Source: Leptidea sinapis (lineage: Eukaryota; Arthropoda; Insecta; Lepidoptera; Pieridae). From it: a stretch of DNA of 64,000 nt. The notes below the pieces were generated by a model. That model was not told the DNA's origin. It searched no databases and saw nothing but the letters and a program-made list of their open reading frames with translations. The DNA lies in NCBI RefSeq assembly GCF_905404315.1, contig NC_066292.1, positions 868,001 through 932,000 on the forward strand, written 5' to 3'. Both the position numbers and the translations under genes were made by a program. This document shows, piece after piece, positions 23,066 to 35,109 of the stretch (its first letter is position 1; the number at the start of each line of letters is the position of its first letter).

Positions 23066-23934
23066 TACTAATCTTTATTAAATAATTTCTGTTTCATACA
23101 AAAAATAAAAATAATATTGCATATAATTTTAGACAAACTTAGCCATCTGCCAATGACTTCAGAAAAATATACAAAAAACAGCAAATTTTGGAATATAAAT
23201 AATATTTTTAAACAACTTAAAATTATAATAATAGTTATTATATAAATGTAATAAAACAATTTATAATAACACTACAATGCTATAATTGAATATAAACGTT
23301 AAACAGTGCTTTTGAAACCTGAGGTGCTTTTATGAAGATTGTATAAAAATACGCAATTTTTTTATACTTTTTAGGGCATATTATATCTTTTGTTTTGGAA
23401 TAGTGTTTTTGAAGTCAGTTGTTTTTTTTTTCTTAAAAACATGCATGTTTATAATCTATTTTAAATTCGAGTGAAAACGAAAACGCCTCAGAAGTAAATG
23501 GATTATAGAGCCATGACGTCACTTTTGTAATTTACAATTTAATTTAAATACATAAATATCCAAGACATGTCAATATGTATATCGAAAAGTCACTTTTTAT
23601 TACTTCACTGCTTATTTGTATTCCCGCTAGGTCTATATATATTTATAGAAGCGTATCGTTATAGAATCTCTGAAATTGGGTGCTTATCGACGATGTACAG
23701 GAAATGTTCTTAATAAATTTTACAGTTGAGTGACTCAATCAAAATAATTGCTATCCTGATACGTGCGTGAATAATATAGTAATATACTTTACACTGATGC
23801 ATTCAGTAAACACAGCAATTAGGAAAATACCAAAGTGTACGCTCCTAGCTCTAAAGAAGTTTAACAAGTAGTTCAAATAGTGTATTCAAATTCGAATATT
23901 TTTATACAGAATAGGATGTGACATTACTTATTGA
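23066..23934. other. AT-rich non-coding stretch
   Basis: No gene. A TTTTGAAGTCAGTTGTTTTT fragment near 23408 resembles other T-rich repeat tails here. Confidence 0.4.
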
Positions 23935-24200
23935 AAGTCAAAAACTACCACCCATTCCAAAAAGTATGCTTCAGACCTGAGAAGAACGGGCGCAAAAAAC
24001 TCAGCAAGCTTCTTATTTTTTCATAAAAAAAAGGTAACAAAGTAACATTAAACGTATTATTTAATAGCCTGAGGGCGATCGCTCCATTCCCAATCTGTGT
24101 TATCATTACCATTGAAACGTGATCATAATCCTGCATCAGTCAAGGTTTGGTGACGGTGTCTTATCAAGGAGTCTCAAAGCTCTGAAAATCTTCTGGAAAA
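23935..24200 (-). repeat. LINE/SINE 3' region, family R2 (minus)
   Basis: In minus orientation this matches the R2 family seen at 28610, 33720 and 35400. It has GAATGGGTGGTAGTTTTTGA, preceded by CCCGTTCTTCTCAGGTCTGA. The usual TTGAATAAAAATATTTGAAT tail is present in antisense at about 23882-23905. A shared upstream block (CCCAATCTGTGTTATCATT) also matches 33715-33740 in antisense. Non-coding. Confidence 0.6.
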
Positions 24201-24839
24201 AGTGTGACTCCAGCCAAAGTGTATCAACAAACTTTATAAAAACATTCTAAGAAACTTAGCAAAACGCATTTAAACTGTACCTTAGACATTCTAGTAACTC
24301 TCATCTGTTCAAGAGACACGAACTATTCAAACTTTGTTGAAATCAACGTTCCGGACTTCGTAAGACCTGAAGACTGGCCATCGTCAAATCCAGATCAGAA
24401 CCTCTCGGCCAAATTACTATCAGTTTTACCTATTCTAGATGACACGCTGACATCGAGTCGCATAAGAAAACTCTAGAACATGCAATGACCAAATTTAACA
24501 TGGAACTATTACGTGAATCTATAGATTCATAGCTAAACATTAAAAGTCTGCATTATAGAAAAAATTAAAAATTCTTGTTTATTTACTACTGAGACTTCAA
24601 TCAAACAATCATGATTATATAAAATTTTATTTTATTTTAACAACTTTTGGTCAGACTCTTAACCCTCTTTTATTTTTCGTGTAGGTAGAATTGAATTTCT
24701 TTACTATAGTGTCGAAAAACTGATGTATACTATTTCAAATCAGAAAATCAAAGTGAATAAGAAATACCCTGCAGATAAGAATTCAAGAATGCAAATAAGA
24801 CGGAACGAAGAATAGAAATCGTTTTCGGTCTTACGTAAG

Positions 24840-24930
24840 TCACTTAACTTAAAAGAATTGTCGAAGACAGATTGGCAACATTATGTTAATCGGCTGCCGG
24901 TGTTCACAGATCTAATGTCTCTGGAATTGA
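24840..24930. repeat. Short dispersed repeat shared with 29110-29175
   Basis: ACATTATGTTAATCGGCTGC followed by a TAGATCTAATGT-like segment also occurs at about 29130-29172. No coding. Parent element unknown. Confidence 0.5.
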
Positions 24931-25363
24931 AGATTTTTTTGTATTATGGACAATCCTAGAAATTAGCATTTTTGGTAAAATATTACTTAAAAACATCTTT
25001 TATACTTCTAGATTGGAATATAAATAATAATAATTAGTATTATTTATCATCTTCATGTTTTTCGTGAAATTTTAAGTAACATTACATTTTTCGTGGGAAT
25101 TGCTTCATAAGTTCCAGTGGGACAGCTACATAGTCCAATAAGCAGGCACCCTCCATTCTGCTGCTAACGCCGTAAGAAACATTAGGGACCAGTAATTATG
25201 TAGTTCAGTTATTTTCATAGTATAAAATATATAATTAAAACATTAAATAGTACACAAAAATTCGCAATATCAATATACAGTCATGCTGCGGATTTAAATA
25301 TACAATAATGTTGCTCTGTAGAAGAAATAGTTATTCGTGCCATATATTAGCGTGGTCATATTT
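24931..25363. other. AT-rich non-coding stretch
   Basis: Nothing recognisable. Confidence 0.4.
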
Positions 25364-25580
25364 TTTATAGAAAAGGAGGACAAACAATGTTAAGTGATCA
25401 CCGCCGCTCATATTCTCTTGCAACACCTGAGGAATCTACGGAAGCAGTAGCAGTATCCAGTATATTAGAAATGACATCAAAAAGACTTCTAAAGAAATCA
25501 ATTTTAAGAAAACAGATAAATTTTATGCCTTTTAGAGGAGCGCTGCCGCCGCTTTGGAGAAGTGTATGTGTATTTTGAAA
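25364..25580 (-). pseudogene. Rearranged jockey/CR1-like LINE 3' fragment
   Basis: The antisense 3' end TTTTTATAGAAAAGGAGGACA, then AAGTGATCACCGCCGC, matches the family at 22201. After about 25440 an approximately 90-bp unrelated segment intervenes. Family sequence then resumes at about 25530 (GGAGCGCTGCCGCCGCTTTG). It is an old, internally altered copy. Confidence 0.6.
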
Positions 25581-25765
25581 GAAAATGGATATCATATTCA
25601 GATTTTAGTGCGGGTAAAGAGTATTCTCTTCCAGATTCATCTTATTGAGTTCATTTTATGCAATAGTCACTGTCAAGCTCAAATACTTTCTGGGTTTTAT
25701 TCTCATTAAGTAATAAAACAAAAGAAAATATTAATATATCTATAAATACTACATATTAATAAAAT

Positions 25766-26071
25766 AGGAGTGTCTGTTTGTAATATCGAAATAACCGTTT
25801 CTTACTATTTTTGTTTTTCTGTCTCTCTGTTTGTTCCGGCTAATCTCTGAAATGGCTGGACCGATTTTGACGGGACTTTTATTGGCAAGTAGCTGATGTA
25901 ATAAGGAGAAACTTAGGCTAGGTGTATTTTAGAATTCGTTTATTCGTGTATTAGTGTATTGTAGAAAAAATCATTTATTTTAGAAAAATAAACTGACGTT
26001 GCAATGTCCAATAAACCGTCTTACTCTAGAAACAATTTATATAGCAAAACAACGTTTGCCGGGTCAGCTAG
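25766..26071 (+). mobile_element. Helitron-like non-autonomous element, CTAG-T end
   Basis: Contains AAATGGCTGGACCGATTTTG, the hallmark block of a widespread lepidopteran repeat, and ends GTTTGCCGGGTCAGCTAG followed by T (26071/26072). A CTRR terminus before T is characteristic of Helitron 3' ends. Related ends are at 27846 (minus), 57800 (plus) and 60479 (minus). No helicase or Rep coding is present. Confidence 0.6.
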
Positions 26072-26471
26072 TACCTACTCTCATAAAATTTATCTTAAAA
26101 AGCATCAAGCGTCAAATAACATAGATAAGAAGGCTTACTGTTAATGAGATGTTAAAAATTTATCTTGACGAATAATTATTACATGAAATTTACATTTTAA
26201 TAAACTTAAACGTCTACAAATGCCCAGCTTTCTCAAAATTTGCATTCTTAGTTACGGTTCTTGAAGCTCAAGTGAATGCCCTTTAAACAATGTTATTAAA
26301 GGGATTCTACTTAAATAATATTTATCTTGATACTAAACAAATTAGTTGTATGCGTTTAAAAAAGGAAATGTGAGGTATTTTTAGATTAGTTAGTAATAAA
26401 GTATCCGTCTCATCTGCTCTGACCTGATTTCCACCATCAATGACTGCTTCAGGGACCAACGATTTTTTTAT
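26072..26471. other. AT-rich non-coding stretch
   Basis: Nothing recognisable. Confidence 0.4.
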
Positions 26472-26672
26472 GAAAATAAGGTACAAGACGAGCAGGATGT
26501 TCAGCTATGATATATTCCTTCCCGTTGCAAGTCTCATTTGCCCAGTAATTGTGCTAGTAGTAGCTACGGCGCTCGTCAGACCGAAACACAGTAATGCTTA
26601 AACATTACTGCTTTACGGCAGAAATACGGCATAATCTAGTCGGCATCCCGTAACAATCCCACTGGTAAAATT
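26472..26672 (+). mobile_element. Dispersed repeat R1, internally deleted copy
   Basis: Starts AGACGAGCAGGATGTTCAGC and ends CAATCCCACTGGTAAA. It lacks the central approximately 90 bp (the inverted GCAGTGCCGCTCAGG segment), which other copies keep. Confidence 0.65.
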
Positions 26673-26889
26673 GGAAAAATTTATAATTATACCCTTACGG
26701 ATTAAATATTTTTTTATTTGTTTTTAACGATATTTCTATAAAAAATAGTTGTATTTATTGGATGCGATTACTAATTATGACAGTAATCACGACCATCATG
26801 TTCACGAAGCATCCTTACAAAGAATAAATTCAAGCTCTTTTTTTTTATACATTTTATTATTTATTACTTTTTATGAAATATTTGATATT
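26673..26889. other. AT-rich non-coding stretch
   Basis: No recognisable gene; the open frame here is AT-rich chance coding. Confidence 0.35.
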
Positions 26890-27150
26890 AATAACGCTTT
26901 TTACTTTGAATACGATTCATATTATATTGGATGCAGCACCTTACAAACTAATATTTTATATATATTACAGCGATTGTAAAATACTCTATTTGATTGAAAA
27001 GAGTGGCCGTTGAGTTTCTTGTATGTTTTTCTCACGAGTTCTACTTTTTCCGAACACTTGGAAGATTCAGTAATTTAAGAGAAATATTTATAGTGATAAT
27101 CCAAAAGCGCTTCGTTTAAGCCTAATTGAAAAAAGTTTGACTTTGGAAAA
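26890..27150 (+). repeat. LINE 3' tail, family R3
   Basis: Shares GGATGCAGCACC, then AGAGTGGCCGTTGAGTTTCT and TGTATGTTTTTCTCACGAGT, with 54905-55085. It ends with a GTTTGACTTTGGAAAA tail; the other copy ends TTTATTTGACTTTGACTTT. A (TTTGAC)n-like end is typical of non-LTR retroelement tails. Non-coding. Confidence 0.55.
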
Positions 27151-27336
27151 AAAAAAAATCGTAATATACTAAATCTAAGACAGTATGGCTATAATATGAA
27201 TTATACCTCTAGGGATCAAACAGACTGACACTTCAGGATATTAATCGCAATTAGCTCTTATACTCGAATGAATTTATGACTTCCATCCACACGATGTTTA
27301 AATACTGCACTTTTAGTATCTTTATTTGTTATATAA

Positions 27337-27610
27337 GAGGGGGCAAACGGGCAACCGCCTATAAACATACGCAACAACAGGTGTTAAGAAATGCGTTGCC
27401 GGCCTTTGAGGTAGGAGTATGCTTTTTTCTTGAAGGTAATAATAAAAAAACCGCAACTTGGCCGAATTCGGCCGCTGGAATCAACCGGAACAGCTACCCT
27501 GAGCACTCCCCGTGATAAATGCGATAGAAGATGCAGAGAGAGTCCACATCTTTATGCAATGCCAAGGAATCAAGCCAATCGGAGATGACTTGATCGTATC
27601 GAATAGTCGT
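27337..27610 (-). pseudogene. Diverged jockey/CR1-like LINE C-terminal fragment
   Basis: The minus strand reads LDSLALHKDVDSLCIFYRIY, then HGECSG, a stop, and LFRLIPAAEF. This is the same RT tail as 22201-23065 but from a diverged subfamily with a different 3' end (TGCCCGTTTGCCCCCTCTTA). An internal deletion removes the WNELP block. The plus-strand copy at 60935-61165 belongs to the same subfamily. Confidence 0.7.
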
Positions 27611-27845
27611 CGAATCTTAAAACTAATCGTGTTTAAATAAGTAATTGATTTACCTCCTACTGCCACGATCCAAGCTGCAATCAGTATTCATTCAAAAATA
27701 ATATTTCTCTCTCCCAATCGGTGTCTTTTATTTACAGCTGTACTTCAAACCGTCGCTTACAGGAATTAAGCTCACGGCGAGTATTTAGTAAAGTGAAACT
27801 TGTTAACAAGTTGTTTATTTTACCAATTATAATTATTATAGTCTA

Positions 27846-27960
27846 CTAGCTGACCCGAGAGACGTCGTTCTGTGCATAATAAATAAAATACTGTTTTTTA
27901 TGAATTTGTCAATACTATTTCTAACCACCAAGTATTATTTTGTAAAATATTCTCCCTGTC
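27846..27960 (-). mobile_element. Helitron-like CTAG end fragment (minus)
   Basis: The sequence at 27844-27880, read on minus, ends GACGTCTCTCGGGTCAGCTAG followed by T, the same terminus as 25766-26071. The internal limit is unclear. Confidence 0.45.
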
Positions 27961-28397
27961 AATGGCATTCTATATTATGTATAGATTATAGAACGTCATT
28001 GCTCCCAGCACAATTTTGTTTTCCAAGAATTCCCCGTATATAGTTTATATCTTCTAAATATAGTACTAAAACAAGTTAATAGAAAAATAGTTCTTTAAAA
28101 TCATCTTCCTCATTATAGCAATAAGAAAATGAATACTAACATTACAAAGCCAAGTCGCTTGTAAATTGAATATAAACAGTACTATTGGACCGACATTCAT
28201 TAATTACGATAGTAATTGCATTTTTATTGGCTAATAATCTCGGTTATAGCGTATGATATATTATCACACTGTTTATGGTTCTATCAAGTATTGAAATTTA
28301 ACTATGTGAGTGGATAGAATTTTCAGATTAGAAAGCTACTTAAAGTTGGCCCATGGGGCAAAAGAGAAAGCCGATCTCCTGTGTTACTCTTTTTGCT
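27961..28397. other. AT-rich non-coding stretch
   Basis: Nothing recognisable. Confidence 0.4.
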
Positions 28398-28560
28398 CAA
28401 TCAAATCAAATCAAAATCACTTTATTCATATATGTGACGGAAATGACACTTATTAATGTCAAAAACAAAATTTCTTCTTATTGCATCTACCGTTACTTCG
28501 TAAGGGGTTGAGCTAATGAGAAGAAGTAGCAAGAAACTCATTGCCACTCTTTTAAATCAA
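28398..28560 (-). repeat. LINE 3' end with (CAAAT)n tail (minus)
   Basis: Begins on plus with AATCAAATCAAATCAAAATC and TTTATTCATAT. It ends near GTAGCAAGAAACTCATTGCC ACTCTTTT. In antisense this is a non-LTR 3' end with a pentanucleotide tail, a type I recognise from Lepidoptera. It lies tail-away from the R2 copy immediately downstream. Confidence 0.6.
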
Positions 28561-28609
28561 GATTTACATTTTCATCGTTTTACAAATGATTTCAATTACT
28601 ATATAATAT

Positions 28610-28832
28610 GAAAAGTCGAGCTCGACTCTTGACGACTGCAGAAAAACACCATCTTCCATCCCACGGTGTCAGAGCTCTATGATTGAAGAACAGTTTAGAC
28701 AGAAAACCGTTCAGTTTGTAAACTCAGCAGCAAGTAGTAGGCATTCATTTTGGAATGGGTGGTAGTTTTTTGACTTTCAATAAGTGATTTCACATCCTAC
28801 ATTGAATAAAAATATTTGAATTTGAATTTGAA
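28610..28832 (+). repeat. LINE/SINE 3' region, family R2 (plus)
   Basis: Contains GAATGGGTGGTAGTTTTTTG and ends TTGAATAAAAATATTTGAAT followed by (TTTGAA) units. Same family as 23935, 33720 and 35400. Confidence 0.65.
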
Positions 28833-29849
28833 AAATTTATGTATGTTTAAGTAAGTATATTGTATTAAATATATCGTTGTCTTGTACCTATGGAACAGGC
28901 TATGCCTAGTTTGGGGCAATATTGGGCCAATTTTCAGAAAAAAAAAAGATTGGGGCATGATAGTTTGAGTAAAAGTGTGTCGATGTTATTATTATTATTA
29001 TATTCACCATATTTGTGTAATGTAACGCCAATGAAATGATTTAAAAAAGGTTAATAAATTGGACAGATGAACAGGAATCTTGAATTTACGGAGTTTGCTT
29101 TACTTAGAGCATTTTCAAAGACATATTGGCAATATTATGTTAATCGGCTGCCAACCCAAGTAGATCTAATATAAAGTGGAACAGAAAATTTAGAACGAAA
29201 TTTCAATATCTTACACTCAGTTCCTTGCAGAATCTTTGAAATGCTACCTTTGTGAGGTAATTTTACTTTACCTCGGAATTCTAGCAATTTTAAAACTGAT
29301 ATAAAAAGACTTTTGCAAGTAATAATATATATTATTGAAATGATTATTTATAAATTTTAGTGTTCGTGACGATTTCCATATTCCGTAAAAATGTTGAATC
29401 ATTTTCAATGAAGCCGAGTTGAAAGCTAAGCATTTAAGAATTTCTTAATTCATGTGTGCGAAACATAATTACAAAGATAACCATAATTACCAAAAATTTT
29501 AGGTTATTTATATATATTTATAACATTGTATGTTGTGGTTATCTTACCACACTTTATCAAGATACCAAATATTAAGTACATTGATAAGCATTAATATATT
29601 ATATATCACTTATCTTTTAAGTGATAACTTCTTAGGGGAGGATAAACCGCGAGTTACGTAACGCGTTACAACGCCAGTATGTTTGGCTTCCCTTTCTCTC
29701 ACGCATACGGCAGCGGTAGGCGGGCTCCTCCTCTCTCACTCTAACCAATTGTTACTTTTATAGGATTAAATAAGGCTACTAATAATTTACAAACACCAAA
29801 TTTTGATGTACATATTCAAGAATTGTAACTCATCATAAAATATATTTTA
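28833..29849. other. Mostly AT-rich non-coding stretch
   Basis: Holds the 29110-29175 segment shared with 24840-24930. It also has a GC-richer patch at 29632-29745 with the palindromic GTTACGTAACGCGTTAC and a GGTAGGCGGGCTCCTCC stretch, probably a dispersed repeat fragment. No gene. Confidence 0.4.
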
Positions 29850-30185
29850 CTAGCTGCAGATCTCCGCGACTTCGTCCGCATAGATAAAGGGTTTTTAAAA
29901 ATATTAATAAATATTATTCCAGTTCCGGTTCCTGTTTCCGCTCCCGTTCCCAACATATTATATGAATCTTATTTCGAGGAAGAAGTTGTAGCTCATCGGC
30001 GTGAATTTAAATTTTTCACAAATTCCGCGGGAACCATGGCAATATCCGGGATAAAATGTAGCCTATATCCTACTCAACCAACCTAAAGTCTATCGCTGTA
30101 CCAAATTTCATCAAAATCTATTCAGTAGCTCCAGCGTGAAAGCATATCAAACAAGCTTAAATTCACATTTATAATACAAGTAGGG
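29850..30185 (-). mobile_element. Dispersed repeat with CTAG-T end and GC hairpin
   Basis: Read on minus it ends GCGGACGAAGTCGCGG, then AGATCTGCAGCTAG and T. A GCGGAC/GTCGCG-type hairpin lies about 10 nt before CTAG, as at Helitron 3' ends. The other end (CATTTATAATACAAGTAGGG) and the interior (CAAATTTCATCAAAATCTAT, CCAGCGTGAAAGCAT) match a very common insect repeat that I know from memory. A LINE-derived origin is also possible. Confidence 0.55.
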
Positions 30186-31103
30186 TTAATAATTAAAATA
30201 TTTTATTTATAAATAACCTTTCCCTACATTATCTTAAAAATATACATAAAATTTAAATAATTAGGTTATTTAACAAACTTAAACAATTTCAACATAAAAT
30301 TTTTCGACTTAGATTATTTTATATTGGTTAATAAGTTGGATGGATTGTTTATATTGGTTAATAAGTGAGCGCCTCTAACAAAGCTGATTAAACAACTTTG
30401 TAAGTAATTATCTAGTAATTCCATGTTAACGAGAATAAGAAGATAAAGATAAACATTGGTGAAAACTTTAACAACAAAAATAAAACTAATTAAAACTTTT
30501 GGATACAAACTACTTTCAATTACCTTATAATTTTTTTATTGGTCTGAACTTATTTCTTTCACAATCACATTAAGGTTTTAAAACAATATTTAATGCTTTT
30601 AGGAGGAGTTGGAAAAACTTGTAGTAAGGGATTATCATGGTACCCATAATCTAGCCGGCATCTTGTACAAAGGAGCCTCCCGCTAGTGGCACTCGAAACA
30701 GCAAAATCGAACTCATGGTTTATAAAATTGTTGGTCAGTTGATACTGAAAACAAAATCATAGGCAATCAAAGGCATATCCAAATACATTTTGAGCTTCGC
30801 CAGAGAATTTGGAGTTATATAAATTACAATTCCCTGCTCTCAAGCGAAAGTTGACTTCAATCACCCCAAATTTATGATAAGAGGGCGTTAAAATGTTACG
30901 AAAAAACGTACTAACTTTACCGCTTTCGGATATTCTTTTTTTGCCGCAATATTTGTTTTGCGATAGTGTTGCCCGTAGGCATATCCCTTCTATAAAATAT
31001 ACAACAACGAAGACATAAATTATTCACAAAGTGTACTAAATCGCTGTAAAATAGATTTATATTTTATCTCAAGTTATGTTAAGCTATATCAATATAATAA
31101 ATG
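30186..31103. other. AT-rich non-coding stretch left of the tandem duplication
   Basis: Contains a short direct repeat (TTATATTGGTTAATAAGT near 30321 and 30350) and an R1 right-end fragment at about 30636-30685 (ACCCATAATCTAGCCGGCAT, GGAGCCTCCCGCT). No gene. Confidence 0.5.
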
Positions 31104-31597
31104 TTTTGATTAATTGTGAAGTTTTCTGTTTAAATTTAGTTCATTGTTTACAACGGGAATGTTTTATAAACTTGCATAAAATTTGTGAATTGAATAGATA
31201 TCCTTGTAAAGTTTAAATTGACGATAATTGAAATTGAAAAGAAAATATTGAGGTGGTATGGTTACATAGGTAGGAAGGATAAAAGAAATTTGACTGCACA
31301 AATTTATAGGACATATTATGTGGAAAAACTTCGCGAAGAACCTACCATGATACAATACACGATATGAAAGATAACCTAAAGGGGATAGGTACGGGTCAAG
31401 AAAAGCTTGAACAAAAAATAGAATAAGAATGCTTGTAGGAAAGGGTTTATGAAAGTCGTAGAAACCAGGTTTCGTTCGAAGACGCAATTGTGTGTATGTA
31501 AGATATTATACTAACATCATAACTCGAACTTTTGTTATACCTAGTAAAATCTTATAGAAGTGGGCATGTATAGTTTACATATTTTTTTTTGAAAATG

Positions 31598-31706
31598 AGG
31601 GACGAGATTCCGATGTTTATTGATACGCCCTGCCCATTACAATGCAGTGCCGCTTAGGATTCTTGAAAAATCCAAAAATTCTGAGTGGCACTACAATTGC
31701 TAGTCT
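31598..31706 (+). mobile_element. Dispersed repeat R1, left-half fragment (copy 1)
   Basis: Contains ATACGCCCTGCCCATTACAA and the GCAGTGCCGCTTAGGA inverted-repeat core, then stops after CACTACAATTGC. Copy 2 equivalent: 37044-37152. Confidence 0.65.
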
Positions 31707-32876
31707 GTCTGTCTTAGTCCCATACTATATATTGCTCGTGTAACTCTTTTCTACAGCACAATATATACTATATTATAATATATCCTCATAATAATATACC
31801 TTATGACATAATGCTGTGAAAGTAACCAAAAATACACCAATCTTAGAGTTTCACTATTTAGAATAGCACAATTACATACAGACTGTAATTTCCCCTGAAT
31901 ATGATCTGAAGGCACCTGCGGTCGCGTGATCCTTTGCGCCGCGGGGCACTTGAAACTCGACACCGCACACACTTGATATGTTTACGTTATTGCTTGTTTT
32001 TAGAAAAATACTCAATGGATCATCATCGGGTCTTTTTTATAAGATTGAGAGACGACTCAGCTCGATTATTGCTAACTAATAATGTTAGTTAAAAGGATTA
32101 AAAACACAAGAGGTACAAAAATGTTACATTATGAGTTCTATATGCGATAAAATACAGAATAAATTGTATTTCAATAAAGTGTTTTATTGTTACAATATTT
32201 TTTAATCTGAATTTCATACAAACATATTACGATAAGAGTCTCGAAACTTTCAATACTTATCATTCGCATCATCAATTTTCGCGCGTTAATCAAATACCTA
32301 CTTCGTGTAGTAGTCAATGTAACATTTGAAGTTTCTTCTAAAATATTACTTTATGCCAATTCACATTGACTTCAATGTCAAAAACACTGAGAAAGTTTTG
32401 TTTTAAAATTAGAGTTTTGTTCGACGTCACCTTGCAGTTGCCTCACAGGCAAGGCTGTAGATGGGTTGCGATTTAGGTAGCATCGCCGATTTGCCAATAT
32501 AGTGCAGGGAAGGATAACCAAATGTCTTTCATGTAAAATCGTAGCGCAATGACACTAATTTTCACATTAAAAATACTATACCAAATGCTTATAAAATATA
32601 TGCATTTATAATATCAGGATTGCAATTTTCTCATACAAAATACAATAACCAATATTGAATATACAACATCGATATTGCATTTAGATTTCCGAAACTGCGA
32701 TATAATGTTCATTAAAGGTTTCACTTCAACAGCTCTGACCAAAGCCTCACACGGTTGCATAATATCCTTTCGTATTCGCTTGCTTTATGCTTCTGTGTAT
32801 AATGAAATATTTTACAGTAAAGTAGGGAAAAGGTTTCTTTTTCTCTTAACACAAGACATTATTACTAGTTTACTTA

Positions 32877-33197
32877 ATTTTTTTATGGAAAAGGAGGACA
32901 AACGAGCGCACGGGTCACCTGGTGTTAAGTGATCATCGCCGCCAGCATTCTCCTGCAACACCAGAGGAATCACAGGATCGTTGCCGGACTTTAAGGAGGG
33001 TGTACACGCTTTTTTTGAAGGTTCCCATGTCGTATGGTACCGGAAATACCGCACAAGGAAGCTCATTCCACAGCTTTGTTAAAGTACGTGAAAGAAAGCT
33101 CCTTGAAAACTGCACTGTGGAGGACCGCCACACAACCAGATAGTGGGGATGATATCCTAATTTGTGGCGTGTCGTGCGAAGGTGGAACTCGGTTGTT
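32877..33197 (-). pseudogene. Jockey/CR1-like LINE 3' fragment (copy 1)
   Basis: The minus strand gives VWRSSTVQFSRSFLSRTLTK and WNELPCAVF, then YDMGTFKKSVYTLLK. Same LINE family as 18391 and 22201, truncated at about 33197. The antisense 3' end is TTTTATGGAAAAGGAGGACA. A codon-level insertion (RTLTK for RTTK) marks this lineage. Copy 2 is at 38323-38643. Confidence 0.8.
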
Positions 33198-33714
33198 TTA
33201 GTAATAATAATAATTAATATAATAGTTTAATTTTCTTATATTTAATTACAGTATATAAAAGTGCCATTTTGTCCAGATGACATGATCCAGTTGCTTTAGA
33301 AATTTCAGAACTTCTGATTAAAAGAACACAATAAGTAGTTCTCCAAGTAGTCTCCTCTTGATGTTAACTTGACACTGACTCAAAATTCTGAGAAGAATGA
33401 AACAAGTGGAAATACTAAGGTCAGGGATACATGACGTATGCATTACCACCTCCAAGACAAACTCTCATAATTTTTACTGAGTGGCTGAAGAAATGCACTT
33501 TCTATCGATCAATTCCAGCCGCTTTCAATCAACTTTCTGCTTTAATCTCATTACTTGTTGACAGTAGATATCCGAATCAATGATTCTGCCTGGCGCTAAA
33601 GCTCATAATAAACCATGCTCTTCCAATTCCACCATATATGTATTACGAAATTTTAAAGAATTGTTACAAAACGTTTATGTAGGATACTATAGCATAAACG
33701 ATTTTCTTAATGAT

Positions 33715-33925
33715 ACCACAGACTGGGAATGAAGTGAACACTCTCAGCCTCTAGAATTATAAATGTTTATTGCGCGATATGACATTGTAATCCATATTTT
33801 AAAAAAAAGCCCGCTCAATTTCTTGCACCCGTTCTTCTCAAGTCTGAGGCAGTCTATTTTGAATGGGTGGTAGTTTCTGACGTACAATAAGTGATTTTGA
33901 ATAAAAATAATATATGAATTTAAAT
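33715..33925 (+). repeat. LINE/SINE 3' region R2 (copy 1)
   Basis: Runs from ACCACAGACTGGGAATGAAG to GAATGGGTGGTAGTTTCTGA and a GAATAAAAATAATATATGAA tail. Copy 2 at 39161-39371. Confidence 0.6.
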
Positions 33926-33996
33926 TTATACAGAGCATTTTTATTTTATTTATATTATATATTTATATTATTTTATTGTGTTATGTTTTTTATAAT

Positions 33997-34307
33997 GAAA
34001 ATATGGGACGAGACGAGCAGGACGTTCAGCTGATGGTTATTGATACGCCATGCCCATAACAATGCAGTACCGCTCAGGATTATTGAAAAACCTAAAAAGT
34101 CTGAGCGGCACTACAATTGCGCTCGTCACCATTGACACATAAGTTGTCAAGTCTCATTTGCCCAGTAATTTCACTAGCTACGGCGCCCCTCAGACCGAAA
34201 CACAGTAATGCCTACACATTACTGCTTCACAGCAGAAATAGGTGCCGTTATGGGTACCACACCTATAATCTAGCCGGCATACGGTGTAAACGAGCCTCCC
34301 ACTTAAT
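33997..34307 (+). mobile_element. Dispersed repeat R1, near full length (copy 1)
   Basis: Starts near GGGACGAGACGAGCAGGACG and ends GTAAACGAGCCTCCCACTT. The internal inverted GTACCGCTCAGGA/TCTGAGCGGCAC pair is present. No coding. Copy 2 at 39443-39753. Confidence 0.75.
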
Positions 34308-34858
34308 GTGACGAATTTATCTCGTCCAAAACGTTTCGGTTTCATTACATCTCAATAAAGAATCGCAAATGAGTACACTTTTTATTAGGTTTCTTACGGT
34401 CAGCTCGAGTGTCACTCAAATGTCGAGATTTTTCGTGTATCTACATTATACAAATGCGTGAGACCTATTTTGTGGTCACTTTTTAGTTCTTCACCTATAT
34501 CCTAACTACTAATTTGCCAACCTTGCTTCATTTTTTTAAAAACAGCATCCGTTTTACCTGTAACAGGGTGACTAGAGCACCTCCCTAGCCCAAAGCCCTC
34601 CCAAGCCAAATTTGTGGACGAAAGATTTCACGTGGCTTGCGTTGCATTTTTACTGTCATAGCAATGAAATTTGAAAACGTATCGAATTCCTTCATTAAAT
34701 GCAATCATTTTGTGAGAAAGAAAATAAAACGAAAAATAATTGGAGACAATATTTTACTAATCTGTTTCTTTAATATTTTAAATATTACTTTTTTAATGTT
34801 ATTAACACCAGCCAAATTACTAGCCAGTACAGTCAAAGAGATTTTATAATATACTATA

Positions 34859-35109
34859 ACGGCTTCACAAATAAAATTCGCATAAAGTTATAACTAAACA
34901 TAAAACAAGAAAATATAAAATGTTAACAAATAGACATTTTGCTTACGATCGGTTAATTCGGACGTTTAACGTTATTTTCAAGGCATTCATTGGGAAAACT
35001 TCAGAATTATCATTGTATTGACAGCGTTGTCAACGATATTGTAAACATTTTGCATATTTTTTGTTTATGCTTAGTTATAACTTTATACCAAGTTTATTTG
35101 TAAGGCCGT
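34859..35109. mobile_element. MITE with approximately 55-bp imperfect inverted repeats (copy 1)
   Basis: The left end ACGGCTTCACAAATAAA and the reverse complement of the right end, ACGGCCTTACAAATAAA, pair well. The similarity extends inward through ATAAAGTTATAACTAA and CATAAA for about 55 bp on each side. The 251-bp size and non-coding interior fit a foldback-type MITE. Copy 2 at 40305-40555. Confidence 0.7.

Noticed and set aside
31164..31487. 107-codon minus-strand frame, conserved in 36610-36933
   Set aside because: The apparent conservation comes from the recent segmental duplication, which conserves all DNA equally. It includes a conservative-looking K to R change but no evidence of selection.
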